From positions 1 to 37,449 of the IMG/VR virus record IMGVR_UViG_3300050821_019997: a stretch of DNA of 37,449 nucleotides. One strand, given 5' to 3'. How positions within the stretch are numbered: the first letter of the stretch is position 1; every line of letters starts with the position of its first letter. Source of the DNA: a virus. Below are positions 13,141 to 22,287 of this stretch, piece after piece. The notes beneath the pieces are model-generated. The model was not told where the DNA came from, searched no databases, and worked only from the letters and a program-made list of their open reading frames with translations. Made by a program: the position numbers and the translations under genes.

Positions 13141-13743
13141 TTAAGTCCAAGCCAAGTCTTGTGTCACACCGGCAACCGCGACGAAGGTTGTATTCGCAAC
13201 GGTACAAACAAAAGTCACGCCATCGGTTGGATCGCCCGATGTCCATGTGCCTGCTGAAGAACACGCTGTGCTACCCACATACGCGGTTTGAGATGTGTTC
13301 AATTGTGCTATCCAACCCCCAGTGTTTCCGGCAACACCAATGATGCGAAAAGTGGCGCCTTGGGCTGCGGTTGCAGGGAACGTATAAGTGACTTGCGCAC
13401 TGGCAGTACCGGTATTGATGTACTGGGTGTTGGCCGCCATGGTAACGGAGGTACCGGTTTCGTTAACCGTTGCCAAGCCGCCTGCTGCGGAGGTGTTGGT
13501 GATGGTAATCGAACCAGAGGCGTTACCAATGCTGATACCTGTGCCTGCGGTTAAGGTTGCAGCGGAAGGATCGGCGCCGGTAAAACCAATCAACAATTGG
13601 CCATCGGTTAATACTTTCGTCGCAAATGGTGATGAGCCTTGTGCAACTAAGATACCGTGGGTTGTGGGATTGGAGACACCAGATCCGCCTAACGTTGCAG
13701 ATACGGGAAAGGGTAGATTGAGTAAGTTATTCACGCCAGCCAT
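13141..13743 (-). CDS. Fibre protein with linker and alternative tip (200 aa)
   Basis: Opens MAGVNNLLNLPFPVSATLGG, a fibre-type ATLGGSGVSNPTTHGILVAQG segment, then LTAGTGISIGNASGSITITN. The C-terminal about 100 residues (VTMAANTQYINTG..., GGWIAQLNTSQTAYVG, FVCTVANTTFVAVAG) are a tip module seen in many phage and bacterial fibre proteins. A related module forms most of the next protein (13775-14206). Thus two tip types coexist in this array. Confidence 0.8.
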   Translation of the reverse strand: MAGVNNLLNLPFPVSATLGGSGVSNPTTHGILVAQGSSPFATKVLTDGQLLIGFTGADPSAATLTAGTGISIGNASGSITITNTSAAGGLATVNETGTSVTMAANTQYINTGTASAQVTYTFPATAAQGATFRIIGVAGNTGGWIAQLNTSQTAYVGSTACSSAGTWTSGDPTDGVTFVCTVANTTFVAVAGVTQDLAWT

Positions 13744-13774
13744 AATAAATTTCCTTATTTAATAAACGTCGTTC

Positions 13775-14206
13775 CTAAGACAGTGCAAAATCTCCGGTGA
13801 CACCACTCAAGACCATGAGTTGTGTCGTCGTACAGACCAATAATCGCACCACATCGCCAATTTGACTGCTCGTGATTGAACCCGCCACACTGGTGATTGC
13901 ATTGCCAACACGAATTTGTTGACCTGAAGCACATTGTATAATAAAGCTTCCTGAGCCAAACATCGCTATTTCAAATGTTTCGCCCAAGGCAATATCCGTC
14001 GGCAAATCTAAGACCACGGCGCCCATGGAATTCACCACATAACCATTATTTGCCGTCATCGTAATATTGCTGTCGATGATGTTCCAAGTCGTCGAACTAA
14101 ACGCCGGGAAAGTGAATCGTGCGTTGACGCCGCCGGCAAGACCAACAATAATGCTGCCTTCTTCTGCTACCCCGGCATTCGCGAATTGGCTAAACTCAAT
14201 GGTCAT
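13775..14206 (-). CDS. Tip-type fibre accessory protein (143 aa)
   Basis: After a short N terminus (MTIEFSQFANAGVAEEG) the protein is a beta-rich domain with WNIIDSNITMTANNGYVVNS, LDLPTDIALGETFEI, FIIQCASGQQIRVGN and VRLLVCTTTQLMVLSG. This order matches the tip module of 13141-13743. It may be a separate tip or a chaperone-like partner. No catalytic motif. Confidence 0.75.
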   Translation of the reverse strand: MTIEFSQFANAGVAEEGSIIVGLAGGVNARFTFPAFSSTTWNIIDSNITMTANNGYVVNSMGAVVLDLPTDIALGETFEIAMFGSGSFIIQCASGQQIRVGNAITSVAGSITSSQIGDVVRLLVCTTTQLMVLSGVTGDFALS

Positions 14207-14209
14207 TGC

Positions 14210-14596
14210 TTACCCTTGGAAGATACCCGTCAATGAATAGAGAGATACGGTGACATTCACATCCGATGCCGCTGTGAAAAAGTGAATCACATCACCTGCT
14301 TTTACATATTTCCCATTGGGATTTTGTTCCGATGTCGTTGCTGCGAACGTATCACCTGCTGGTACGGCAGCAGTTTGGTTCAATGCGACAAAAACATCTT
14401 CTGCCGCAGTGTATTTAAATATCGCGATAAATTTGGGCACACCAGCAGTAGGCTCTACTACGGAAGAAGAACCAGGAACCGTCACCGTGGTATCGGTATT
14501 GGCTGCTAAGGTTGCGCTGAGAATGGTGTCGCAAAATGGCAATCCGAAGCCATCAATGCCAAACACGTATTTGTTGATATTATATTGGGTCGACAT
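14210..14596 (-). CDS. Beta-rich virion accessory protein (128 aa)
   Basis: Start at 14596 (MSTQYNINKYVFG) with AAGGAG 8 nt upstream; an upstream in-frame extension has no such site. The sequence alternates short strands and turns (TVTVPGSSS, KFIAIFKYTAAEDVFVAL, GDVIHFFTAASDVNVTVSL), typical of small phage decoration or fibre proteins. Between the large tail protein and the fibre array, so adsorption apparatus is most likely. Family not recognised. Confidence 0.65.
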   Translation of the reverse strand: MSTQYNINKYVFGIDGFGLPFCDTILSATLAANTDTTVTVPGSSSVVEPTAGVPKFIAIFKYTAAEDVFVALNQTAAVPAGDTFAATTSEQNPNGKYVKAGDVIHFFTAASDVNVTVSLYSLTGIFQG

Positions 14597-14607
14597 GTTA
14601 CTGCTCC

Positions 14608-16812
14608 TTAAACAATGCCCAGACGACAATCACAGACATAATGATACTCTATATAGGATTGACCTACACTGCCCGTCGTTTGATTTTGACTAACCACTTG
14701 CGGCGTCGCAACGACGTAGGTTGCGCGATCGTAACTGGTACCCACATTCGTCCAGCTGGCGATGACCACATCACTGGTGAATGGACCAACATTGTTGTAA
14801 TTTACGGTAAAGTAAATTTTTCCAGCATCGCCACTGTGCGGTGAATAAAATGTAATCGTCGGGGTGTTGATGCGTTTGCTTTGTTGGTACGACAATTGAA
14901 ATGGCGCAATGCCACCCAAGCAAATATACTGCGCACCACTAAAGTATTGTGAAATAAATTGATCGGCCACCAGTGCATTTGCTAAGGTAATCGCCCCAGG
15001 TAACGTCTGTGTTTCATAACTCTTTTCATAAAAGCGTTGGCAATCGCGCAATACTTCTGTCGGGGTTTTGGGCGCGGGAATCGTCGCAATATCCCCAGGC
15101 ACCAAAGAAATAGACGTAAAAATTAGGGTATCGGGCGTGGTGGTCGTCAAAGGCACTGTGCCCACGACAATCGCGAAATAGGTCGCGGTGGCCACGCCAT
15201 TGGTATTATCCTGCCAACCATTGAAGGAATAATCCGCTTCCACATCATTCAAAGACCAAATGGCATCCCCTAAACCAGAGCGTTGTACTTGTGTCCAGGT
15301 GCCCTGCATGCTGGTTGGAAAACCGGTGGCATCTAAGCCCGTCACCAACGACGTATTGCTGGCATAAACGATGGAGGCATCATTGGTATACCATAGGGTG
15401 ATTTTGCCACCCAGGCCTGCCACACTGGAACTCCGGCCGGCGATATTGACCGATACGCGTCCATTCAGGATGTTTCTTGCCGTGGCTTGGTCTAGATATT
15501 GAACCAGCGCCATTTGGGTATTGGCATTACATAAGGCCGTAAAACCCCCGTTGGCTGCACGACTGACGGCGATGCCGCTGGTGGCGCTTTGATACACAAT
15601 CGTTTGGTCCCAGGCATAATAGGAGGTATTCGCGCCAAGCGCTTGGGCGGCAATCGAATATCCATTAATTTGCCCAGGATTATAGGCAAAATCCCAACCA
15701 ATCAAGTAACTCTGGATGGGTTTGTATTCGAGTTCAGGCTTATAGTAATGAAAAAGATTATCGATTTGTCGATTCACCGGGGTTTGTTGAAACTCCACAA
15801 TCGCTAAGTTATCGACACCCACCGGCGCTTCGGCTTGTAAGAAGCATACCTGAATACTGCTCAATACGGTTGGCAATGCGGTACGATAGTTCAGATAAAT
15901 ATTGATGTCCACATACCCTGTATCGCCGGTATCGGTATTGTTACTGGGCTCGAGCAACACACATTCGGAAAATTCTGCAGGAATACCCTGATTGTTAGAC
16001 ACATTTAACAGGGTTTGCGGTGTACCCGTCGAAGGCACATACTGAATGGTGACACTATTGGCGCCATTGACCGTGCTCAAAATCAAGATATTGGTTAAGA
16101 CCCAGGGAAAATCATTACCGCTTTCTGGACACCAAATGCCGGGATTGCCGGGCAATCGTTGTCGCAAATAAAGCTGGCTTAAATTGTTACCGGGTGTAAT
16201 GGACAGCGAATAAGGTGGGTTGGTGGGGTAATTGGCTGAGCCGGCAATGGCCGTTCGTGTCACGGTGATGGTGCCTGCACCAGTGTAGGAATAGACCAAG
16301 TCCCAATCCGGGGCAATCGTCAAGGCCACATCACTGCCGGTGCCCGTATAAGAAACCAATAAATCATTATTGGCATCAAATAAAACATCGACGAATTGAG
16401 GATTGCTGAGTAAATTCTCAATGGTATTGGTTTCAATGCCCAAAGGATTGGTTTCTTCGGTGATGTTCGGCCATGCTTCACGGGTAAACTGATTGACCCC
16501 TAAAGAATTGGTGACTTCAATATAATACAGTTGCAGGTTGCCAAATTCATCGTAGGGGTAGTAGTACAAAGCACAGTTATTTCCGCTGGAATCGACAATG
16601 GTTCCGGTGGCGCTTAATTGAATGGGGTTAGGCAGGGCGGTATAGGTATAAGCAGGTGGTGAGCCGGTAAGTTGATATACGGCTTTGGGGGTGGTGCGTG
16701 AATCATCTTCATAGAATCGGATGTAGCCACCGGCTAAAGGTGCACCTGTATCGCGGTCGACCAAGTAAGGATTTAAATCAATGCTCGTAAAAAACCCAGG
16801 ATTAAGTGACAT
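14608..16812 (-). CDS. Large tail protein, putative tailspike/receptor-binding (734 aa)
   Basis: The N-terminal about 110 residues (IDLNPYLVDRDTGAPLAGG, IRFYEDDSRTTPK, YYYPYDEFGN, FTREAWPN) are of the kind that attach phage tail proteins to the tail, with a turn-rich 'what's new in this parameter' layout. The middle (about 130-590) contains beta-sandwich-like stretches resembling carbohydrate-binding domains. The C terminus has the recurrent CQRFYEKSYE motif (about 608-617) followed by KRINTPTITFYSP, common in phage tail-tip proteins. No depolymerase residues are evident. Its stop is 11 nt before the start of the next fibre-cluster gene. Confidence 0.75.
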   Translation of the reverse strand: MSLNPGFFTSIDLNPYLVDRDTGAPLAGGYIRFYEDDSRTTPKAVYQLTGSPPAYTYTALPNPIQLSATGTIVDSSGNNCALYYYPYDEFGNLQLYYIEVTNSLGVNQFTREAWPNITEETNPLGIETNTIENLLSNPQFVDVLFDANNDLLVSYTGTGSDVALTIAPDWDLVYSYTGAGTITVTRTAIAGSANYPTNPPYSLSITPGNNLSQLYLRQRLPGNPGIWCPESGNDFPWVLTNILILSTVNGANSVTIQYVPSTGTPQTLLNVSNNQGIPAEFSECVLLEPSNNTDTGDTGYVDINIYLNYRTALPTVLSSIQVCFLQAEAPVGVDNLAIVEFQQTPVNRQIDNLFHYYKPELEYKPIQSYLIGWDFAYNPGQINGYSIAAQALGANTSYYAWDQTIVYQSATSGIAVSRAANGGFTALCNANTQMALVQYLDQATARNILNGRVSVNIAGRSSSVAGLGGKITLWYTNDASIVYASNTSLVTGLDATGFPTSMQGTWTQVQRSGLGDAIWSLNDVEADYSFNGWQDNTNGVATATYFAIVVGTVPLTTTTPDTLIFTSISLVPGDIATIPAPKTPTEVLRDCQRFYEKSYETQTLPGAITLANALVADQFISQYFSGAQYICLGGIAPFQLSYQQSKRINTPTITFYSPHSGDAGKIYFTVNYNNVGPFTSDVVIASWTNVGTSYDRATYVVATPQVVSQNQTTGSVGQSYIEYHYVCDCRLGIV

Positions 16813-18045
16813 TTATTTTTCTCCACCCAACAATCTTGATAATAATTCACGAGCTCCGAATGCTCCCGCACCTGCACCCAATGCATAAGGTACTTTTTCT
16901 TTTGCTTTACCTAGAAACTGATTCAACGATAATTCTGGAAATTCTTTTCCAGCTGTTTGTCTGAAAGCATAATTAGATTCTGAATTGGCGATGTCACGGA
17001 TAAATTTTTCAGGAGATATTTCTCCCGCCTTGTATTTTTTAATCCCAACAGATGATTTTTTATAAGGCACCATTTCTGTCAGATATTTTTCTTGCGCTTT
17101 TACATAATCTTTTTGAAGTTCTGGCGATATTTTCTTCAGATTCGTATGCACATAATCCTGTAGTTTTTCACCGGCATATTTGACTTCTTTGAGGAACCGT
17201 TCTTTTTTCGGATCGGGATTCACAGTCAGAGATTTTTCCAACTTTCTGGCCACAGAGCTCAATTCACTTTTTGCCTTATGTGCGCCTTCGACCGTGGGAT
17301 TCTTCTTAAAATCTAACAAAGTAGGCGAGGATTTTTCTGCTTTGGTGGGTACATAACGGCCAATAGATTCTTCTAGTTTATTGTATCGTAAATCTGGCAC
17401 GGCTGTCTTACCAATTTTATGTTCATGTTTGGCCGCGGTTTTGAAAATATCACCATACAATTCATTGAATGATTTCTTCAGGGAACTTTCTTTGTTCAGA
17501 ATCTTACTGGCCAAAGCTTTATCGGTAGCACCTGCTAAAGGCGCGCCTAGTCCACCTAATGCAGCACTAAGACCTCTACCGCCTGGCATATACTCACCGG
17601 CTGCGTAACCGCCTGCAGCACCTTGTAGGGCTTCTTGCAATAAGCCTAATTTTCCTGCGGCTTTAGGGATTTTTCCTGCCACTTTACCGGCGACCCCTAA
17701 AGGCGCCAATACTTCACCGGCCAATTGTCCACCTGAGCGCGCCAATGGTTCATAGCCTGGCTGCAGATATTGACTTAAATCTATTTGACCAATATGTGGG
17801 GTATTCAAACCTAAGGCATGGGGCACATTAAAAATAGACGCCAGGGCACCTTGCGCCCCTTCTGCAGCACCGGCGAGTGCAGGCGCAATATATTTTTGTC
17901 CAATACCTAACTCTTGTGATTGAGGTTTGGTTTTTTGAATCGCTTCGGCCATTTGTTGGTCTTTATTTTGTTTAAAGGGCTCGTACCGATCTAAAATATC
18001 TGCTTCTTCATAAGGTTCGTATTGGTCTAATATGTCCTTAGCCAT
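16813..18045 (-). CDS. Internal virion/DNA-ejection protein (410 aa)
   Basis: Start at 18045 (MAKDILDQYEPYEEADILDRYEP region) one base after the previous stop, with GGTGGGG upstream. The N terminus carries a duplicated DILDxYEP motif seen in phage internal virion proteins. About residues 50-170 are Gly/Ala-rich and hydrophobic (ALAGAAEGAQGALASIF, GGYAAGEYMPGGRGL), suited to insertion into host membranes; the C-terminal half is helical and Lys-rich, ending in another hydrophobic GAGAGAFGARELL segment. By position and composition it corresponds to one of the P22 ejection proteins (gp7/gp20/gp16); which one cannot be decided. Confidence 0.75.
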   Translation of the reverse strand: MAKDILDQYEPYEEADILDRYEPFKQNKDQQMAEAIQKTKPQSQELGIGQKYIAPALAGAAEGAQGALASIFNVPHALGLNTPHIGQIDLSQYLQPGYEPLARSGGQLAGEVLAPLGVAGKVAGKIPKAAGKLGLLQEALQGAAGGYAAGEYMPGGRGLSAALGGLGAPLAGATDKALASKILNKESSLKKSFNELYGDIFKTAAKHEHKIGKTAVPDLRYNKLEESIGRYVPTKAEKSSPTLLDFKKNPTVEGAHKAKSELSSVARKLEKSLTVNPDPKKERFLKEVKYAGEKLQDYVHTNLKKISPELQKDYVKAQEKYLTEMVPYKKSSVGIKKYKAGEISPEKFIRDIANSESNYAFRQTAGKEFPELSLNQFLGKAKEKVPYALGAGAGAFGARELLSRLLGGEK

Positions 18046-18046
18046 A

Positions 18047-19006
18047 TTATTCCCCACCTTGATATTTTTTGAGCTTTTCAATGACTTCTTCTTCACTGAT
18101 GCCACGACGCTTGGCCGATGCCTTTACTTGACTCATGGTCACGCCTAAGGATTTAGCGGCCTGAGACAATTCTTTATTGGGTAGCTTGATCGGATGCCCT
18201 GCAGCAATAAATTCATTTTCGGCTTCTGTGGCTTCATCGAGCTTTTCCGAATAAAGTTCATTGACGCGTTCTTGCAATTCTTTAGGTAAGTTATTGATTT
18301 GTAGATTCCCAAGCTCAGGCCAACCCTGCATGATGGCTTCTTTTTGATGTTCAATCGCTGTTTGGGTGGGGCTCGTGATGCCTTGTGCGGCCAATTGAGA
18401 AATGGCCATTTCGGGCAATAATTTATAGGCCAATGCGGCTTGGACTAATTGCTCACCGGCTTGCTCATCGCCACTTTGTTTGTATAAATTGCGGGCTTCA
18501 CGTAGCGCTAAGTTAGAACCTTCCCCGATGAACGGCATTTTGATGGGCTCATAAAGTTCACGCAACACATTGGCGCGTCCCATTTGTTGAATTTGACTTT
18601 GGGTTGCGCCGGTTGGCATGGAACGTATGGCACCTTCCGAAACTACTGGGGCATTGGCATTTGCGCCCCCTTGACCTGAAGGACCGCCGAAATTAAATTC
18701 GAAGGCACCGGTATCTGAGTTGAAGGAAGCGGAAATACCTTGTTTTCCAGCGAATTCGTTTTGGAGTGCTTGATCGATATCGGCTGCATAATTAGGATAC
18801 ATTTTCTTAGCTTGCTCTGCCGACTGAATCAACTTAGCATAATGACCCATATCAGGCATTTGCAATTGCCGCAACTTTTCCTGATTCAATTGCTGTTCTT
18901 GGCCGCGTAACTGACTACCTTGGTACCGATTGACCAGATTGCCGAGCTCTTTAAAGGCACTCTCTTGCAGAGGGGCTTGTAAGAAGTTAACAAAGGGCGC
19001 TGCCAT
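18047..19006 (-). CDS. Internal virion protein, helical (319 aa)
   Basis: Start at 19006 (MAAPFVNFLQAPL) with AGGAA upstream. Mostly alpha-helical and Gln-rich (YQGSQLRGQEQQLNQEK), a Gly/Ala-rich flexible part near residue 105 (GGPSGQGGANANAP), and a C-terminal helix-turn SQVKASAKRRGISEEEVIEKLKK. Lies between two putative ejection proteins, with a one-base gap to the next. Likely an ejectosome component by context; no motif proves it. Confidence 0.65.
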   Translation of the reverse strand: MAAPFVNFLQAPLQESAFKELGNLVNRYQGSQLRGQEQQLNQEKLRQLQMPDMGHYAKLIQSAEQAKKMYPNYAADIDQALQNEFAGKQGISASFNSDTGAFEFNFGGPSGQGGANANAPVVSEGAIRSMPTGATQSQIQQMGRANVLRELYEPIKMPFIGEGSNLALREARNLYKQSGDEQAGEQLVQAALAYKLLPEMAISQLAAQGITSPTQTAIEHQKEAIMQGWPELGNLQINNLPKELQERVNELYSEKLDEATEAENEFIAAGHPIKLPNKELSQAAKSLGVTMSQVKASAKRRGISEEEVIEKLKKYQGGE

Positions 19007-19017
19007 ATATATTCCTA

Positions 19018-19626
19018 TCAATAACCCAACAATTTAGAACCAAGTGAAGCACCACCACCGGCAGGACTACCCAATATATCGGCACCACCACCTAAAAGCG
19101 CGCTAATTAACTGCTGCAGTTGGTTGTTCTTATTCGCTTGTCCTTGATACGCCAAGGTCCCTTGTGACGCCAAATTATTGGTTTCCAAATTGGCCAGGTT
19201 TTGTGTCGCGCCATAGCCTCGGTTGCCATAGGCTTGTAGGCCTTGTGCGCCTTCGCCTTGAATCCCGCGGATGTTTTGGATGTATTGTTGCATGTCGTTA
19301 CCGAGGAGGCTTTGGATTAAGGCGGCGCGATCGGCCTGGTCCGCGGGTGTACCCAAAAAGCCCCCAGACGCGGCTGCACCTTCAGCGGCGCGCATCATCT
19401 GTTGGGACTGCAAATCGTAGCCTTTAGAGGGCTTATAGCCTTCTAGAATACGGTTGTAGTAATCCATGGGATTGTGGGTGAGTTCTTGATAATAGTTGGG
19501 CAATCCTTGTTCGGCTTGTTGGCCTTGTTGGATATAGGGATTGTAGGCTTGTTGCGCCACCTGAGGAATTTGATTGAAATACGGTTGCGCTTTTTCTGCA
19601 GGGTTCGTTCCAAACCAAGACATCAT
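19018..19626 (-). CDS. Internal virion protein, Gln/Tyr-rich (202 aa)
   Basis: Two ATGs in tandem at 19626; MSWFGTNPAEKAQPYFNQIP follows. Rich in Gln, Tyr and Gly (AYNPYIQQGQQAEQGLPNYY; FLGTPADQADRAALIQSLLG) with a hydrophobic Gly-rich C terminus (LLGGGADILGSPAGGG). Such composition is usual for small ejection or tail-interior proteins encoded after gp10-type genes in P22-like phages. Assignment is by context. Confidence 0.65.
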   Translation of the reverse strand: MMSWFGTNPAEKAQPYFNQIPQVAQQAYNPYIQQGQQAEQGLPNYYQELTHNPMDYYNRILEGYKPSKGYDLQSQQMMRAAEGAAASGGFLGTPADQADRAALIQSLLGNDMQQYIQNIRGIQGEGAQGLQAYGNRGYGATQNLANLETNNLASQGTLAYQGQANKNNQLQQLISALLGGGADILGSPAGGGASLGSKLLGY

Positions 19627-19638
19627 ATCTATACTTCC

Positions 19639-19902
19639 CTATACCGGTATCGCAACACTCGTGATGGCTTCTAGGCCAGTCGAACTGAGTGAAGCTTGTC
19701 CTGTTTTCACCACCAACTTATTGGTGTCTGTATTATACCAAATTGTACCCAGTGGCATCGAGGGGGCCAGCGCCTGAATCGTCGCATAAGCCACATTCGG
19801 TACCGTCCATCCTCGGTCACTTAAGCCATTAATCAGGGTAATATTTAAGAGCTTTTGATACAACTCCTGATTGGGCGAGACGACATAGCCAGGGATTTCC
19901 AT
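19639..19902 (-). CDS. Small structural protein after gp10 (87 aa)
   Basis: Start at 19902 overlaps the gp10-like stop (TGATG). MEIPGYVVSPNQELYQKLLN, a helical first half, then SMPLGTIWYNTDTNKLVVKTG, a strand-turn motif frequent in phage tail proteins. In P22 the tail needle gene follows gp10 but is much longer and coiled-coil, so this is not obviously gp26. Unknown minor tail protein. Confidence 0.7.
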   Translation of the reverse strand: MEIPGYVVSPNQELYQKLLNITLINGLSDRGWTVPNVAYATIQALAPSMPLGTIWYNTDTNKLVVKTGQASLSSTGLEAITSVAIPV

Positions 19903-21560
19903 CAATAAATCTCCATAATGCCATTATTGACCACAAATCGGCTGGTGCCTAAAAAACGGAACTTCAAAATCAAATCATTCGCCGCGCCCATCTTTTCCCA
20001 GGTAATAATATTTTGACCCCATCCCTGCGGATGCAATGGCCGTGAGACCCAATTCCCATAGCTAATCCCACCATTATAGGACAAACTCAAATCCACGCGC
20101 GGCTGATATTTGGGCGGTGCGGCAACGTTATAATAGCCGGTGGGCGTAACCATCCCCGAACCTTCCGCGACCATGAGATTCACGCCATCTTCATCGATGA
20201 TGTTATCCAGGTTGCCTTCCGTGACAATGTAATCGATGGTGTCATAATCCAGGCCCACTAGGTTGGGGTCGGTTCCTTGCTCCATCGTAATCACCAAGGA
20301 ATTGGCAATAAACCGACGACTATCCTCGGTACGGATACTCTTGCAAATACGCACCCGAGGAATCTCATGATTCAATTCTTCATCATAATCCGCGTCACCG
20401 GGTTCGGATAAATTGTTATCATAGGTCGTGAACTGCGTACTGAACTGATACAAACAGGCATCATTTAACGAGGTAAAATACTGCACATCATTGAAATAAA
20501 TCACCTTCGTAGCCGGATGGTAGTTCAATTGATAATCGGTCAAGTCAAAAAACTTTTTGGTCGTAAAATCATAGGTCAAGGTTAAATTGTCGACTTCATT
20601 ATAAAAAGTGATTTGGTAGAAATTGTGACCATCTTGCCGGAAAAAGAAAGCCGTGGACTGAGCCGGATACTTCAAACGCTCCAAGGCATAATCAATCCCA
20701 TCGGTGGAAATCGGTTGGGCGCCTTGCCCACTGTAGACCATAATCACCGGGGAGTTGTTTTCATTCACCCCTAACCAGGCAATGTATTGGTCACTCGAGG
20801 CAATCGTAGAAATGCTCAAACAGCCATAGTCGATGTTGACTTGAGGAATACGCGTATAGGCCTGAGGTACGCCACTGGCCCCCACATTGACCTGCTGGAC
20901 CCAAATCTCACACACCGTGGTGCCCATGGCCAGGACGTTGTTACCTTGGCCCGGGATGCGCTGAATCGCGACCGAATAGTCTGGTTTGGTTTGAATCGCC
21001 ATGGTGGAATTGTAGTGGATGGTCGTACCTGTTCCGCCGCCATAGGCATACCAAGCCCCTGCGGCACTCGTGGTCATGGTGCCGAACAGAAAGAAGCCGT
21101 TATGAAAGCAGACATAGGTGGGAATGAACACCGGGCTACCACCATCCGTGGTCAGGCTGCTAATCGCAAAGACATTGGTCTGGTAGTTATAGATATAGGC
21201 ATTGAGGCCATCGACGATGCAGATTTGACTGGCCAGATTTTCATCGATGTAGACATCCCCTGTCGTGGTGGCCAGGTTACCGATTTGATAGGCATCTAGG
21301 TTAGGGTCAATCCGATAGACCACATTACTGACCACGGCGATGGCAAAGTCTCCGCGTACAGAGCGGTAAATGCCACGAGAAACGCCTTTAGGGCTGAGCT
21401 CCAGGATTTTCTTATAACCTGCCGTATTCACGAGCCACTCATCGGTCAGATAAAGGTTATAGGTACGCTCCGCCGATATCTTGGGATAGCGTCCAAAGGT
21501 CGAGCTGCCGCAGATATTGACTGGCACTTGGCGAGAATTTGGCGTATGTCGTATCGGCAT
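19902..21560 (-). CDS. P22 gp10-like tail hub / DNA stabilisation protein (552 aa)
   Basis: MPIRHTPNSRQVPVNICGSS followed by FGRYPKISAERTYNLYLTDEW, GYKKILEL, GIYRSVRGDFAIAVV and VYRIDPN, the opening pattern of the P22 gp10 family: a seven-bladed beta-propeller-like protein that forms the tail hub below the gp4 ring and keeps DNA in the head. Length is somewhat above the about 470 aa of P22 gp10. It lies directly after the gp4-like gene, as in P22. Confidence rests on order and N-terminal pattern. Confidence 0.82.
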   Translation of the reverse strand: MPIRHTPNSRQVPVNICGSSTFGRYPKISAERTYNLYLTDEWLVNTAGYKKILELSPKGVSRGIYRSVRGDFAIAVVSNVVYRIDPNLDAYQIGNLATTTGDVYIDENLASQICIVDGLNAYIYNYQTNVFAISSLTTDGGSPVFIPTYVCFHNGFFLFGTMTTSAAGAWYAYGGGTGTTIHYNSTMAIQTKPDYSVAIQRIPGQGNNVLAMGTTVCEIWVQQVNVGASGVPQAYTRIPQVNIDYGCLSISTIASSDQYIAWLGVNENNSPVIMVYSGQGAQPISTDGIDYALERLKYPAQSTAFFFRQDGHNFYQITFYNEVDNLTLTYDFTTKKFFDLTDYQLNYHPATKVIYFNDVQYFTSLNDACLYQFSTQFTTYDNNLSEPGDADYDEELNHEIPRVRICKSIRTEDSRRFIANSLVITMEQGTDPNLVGLDYDTIDYIVTEGNLDNIIDEDGVNLMVAEGSGMVTPTGYYNVAAPPKYQPRVDLSLSYNGGISYGNWVSRPLHPQGWGQNIITWEKMGAANDLILKFRFLGTSRFVVNNGIMEIY

Positions 21561-21572
21561 CTGATGTCTATC

Positions 21573-22283
21573 CTAAGTTGTCCAACCGCGCCCCAAATTA
21601 GCTGTGGCATAGTTCAGTGTATGGGACTTGCCCAAGGTGCTGACATGTTGGGCATGGAGGTCCATTGGTCCAACGCGTTTGCTGATCATCAATTCATACT
21701 TGAGCAGTTCTTCTTTGGCCCCCGGTGGCATGTCATAGTTGAAGTTCAGACATAGTTTTTTGCACAAGGCATACTTCAGATAAGAAATATAGAACTGGTC
21801 GTAGGTCAGGGTTAAGTCTTGGTTCAGTGCCACTTCCGTGAGCCCAAATTGGCCCCACAGCTGCATGGGGAAGGCTTCTTGGGGTAGGAAGTAGAGATAG
21901 ATGCTGCCACCCCCTAAAGAGCGTTCAAAGTGCCAGTTAAAGGGCAAGGATTGAACGGTATTGGCTCGGGCATTCCCGAAATAGGCAATCCGTCCATTTT
22001 TTCTCATGGAATATCGGACGGTGTTGTTGCTGATGAAAAAGACGAGGGTTTCGATTTCAATCAGATTGGGAATGAAATACGCTTCTTGGCCAATGACGGC
22101 ATTGAAGTTGTATTGGGTAAAGTAGGGCACCATGCCTTTATCGGCATATTTGTCGGTTAAGACTTCATTGGTCAGTTGCAAACCATCATTGATTTGGCTA
22201 CCTGAGACGATTTGGAAATCACGCGATACGATACCGCTGATGTAATAGGCATTAGTTATCAAATTAGTCACTGTATATGCCAT
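21573..22283 (-). CDS. P22 gp4-like tail accessory factor (236 aa)
   Basis: Start at ATG 22283 (MAYTVTNLITNAYYISGIVS), with a helical N-terminal domain (QINDGLQLTNEVLTDKYAD) and a long beta/helical body, as in P22 gp4, the first protein added to the portal after packaging. There is no good ribosome-binding site before this start, only the end of the endonuclease gene. A second copy of the start (MAYTV) with a good site survives at 22895, upstream of the endonuclease. The gene thus seems to have been re-started after an insertion. Confidence 0.82.
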   Translation of the reverse strand: MAYTVTNLITNAYYISGIVSRDFQIVSGSQINDGLQLTNEVLTDKYADKGMVPYFTQYNFNAVIGQEAYFIPNLIEIETLVFFISNNTVRYSMRKNGRIAYFGNARANTVQSLPFNWHFERSLGGGSIYLYFLPQEAFPMQLWGQFGLTEVALNQDLTLTYDQFYISYLKYALCKKLCLNFNYDMPPGAKEELLKYELMISKRVGPMDLHAQHVSTLGKSHTLNYATANLGRGWTT

Positions 22284-22287
22284 GATT

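Noticed and set aside
8079-14206. Diversity-generating retroelement acting on the fibre genes
   Set aside because: No reverse transcriptase and no template/variable repeat pair with A-biased differences are visible.
20787-21299. 170-aa plus-strand frame opposite the gp10-like gene
   Set aside because: Antisense shadow; composition is Arg/Gly/Asp-rich without domain signals and the sense gene is secure.
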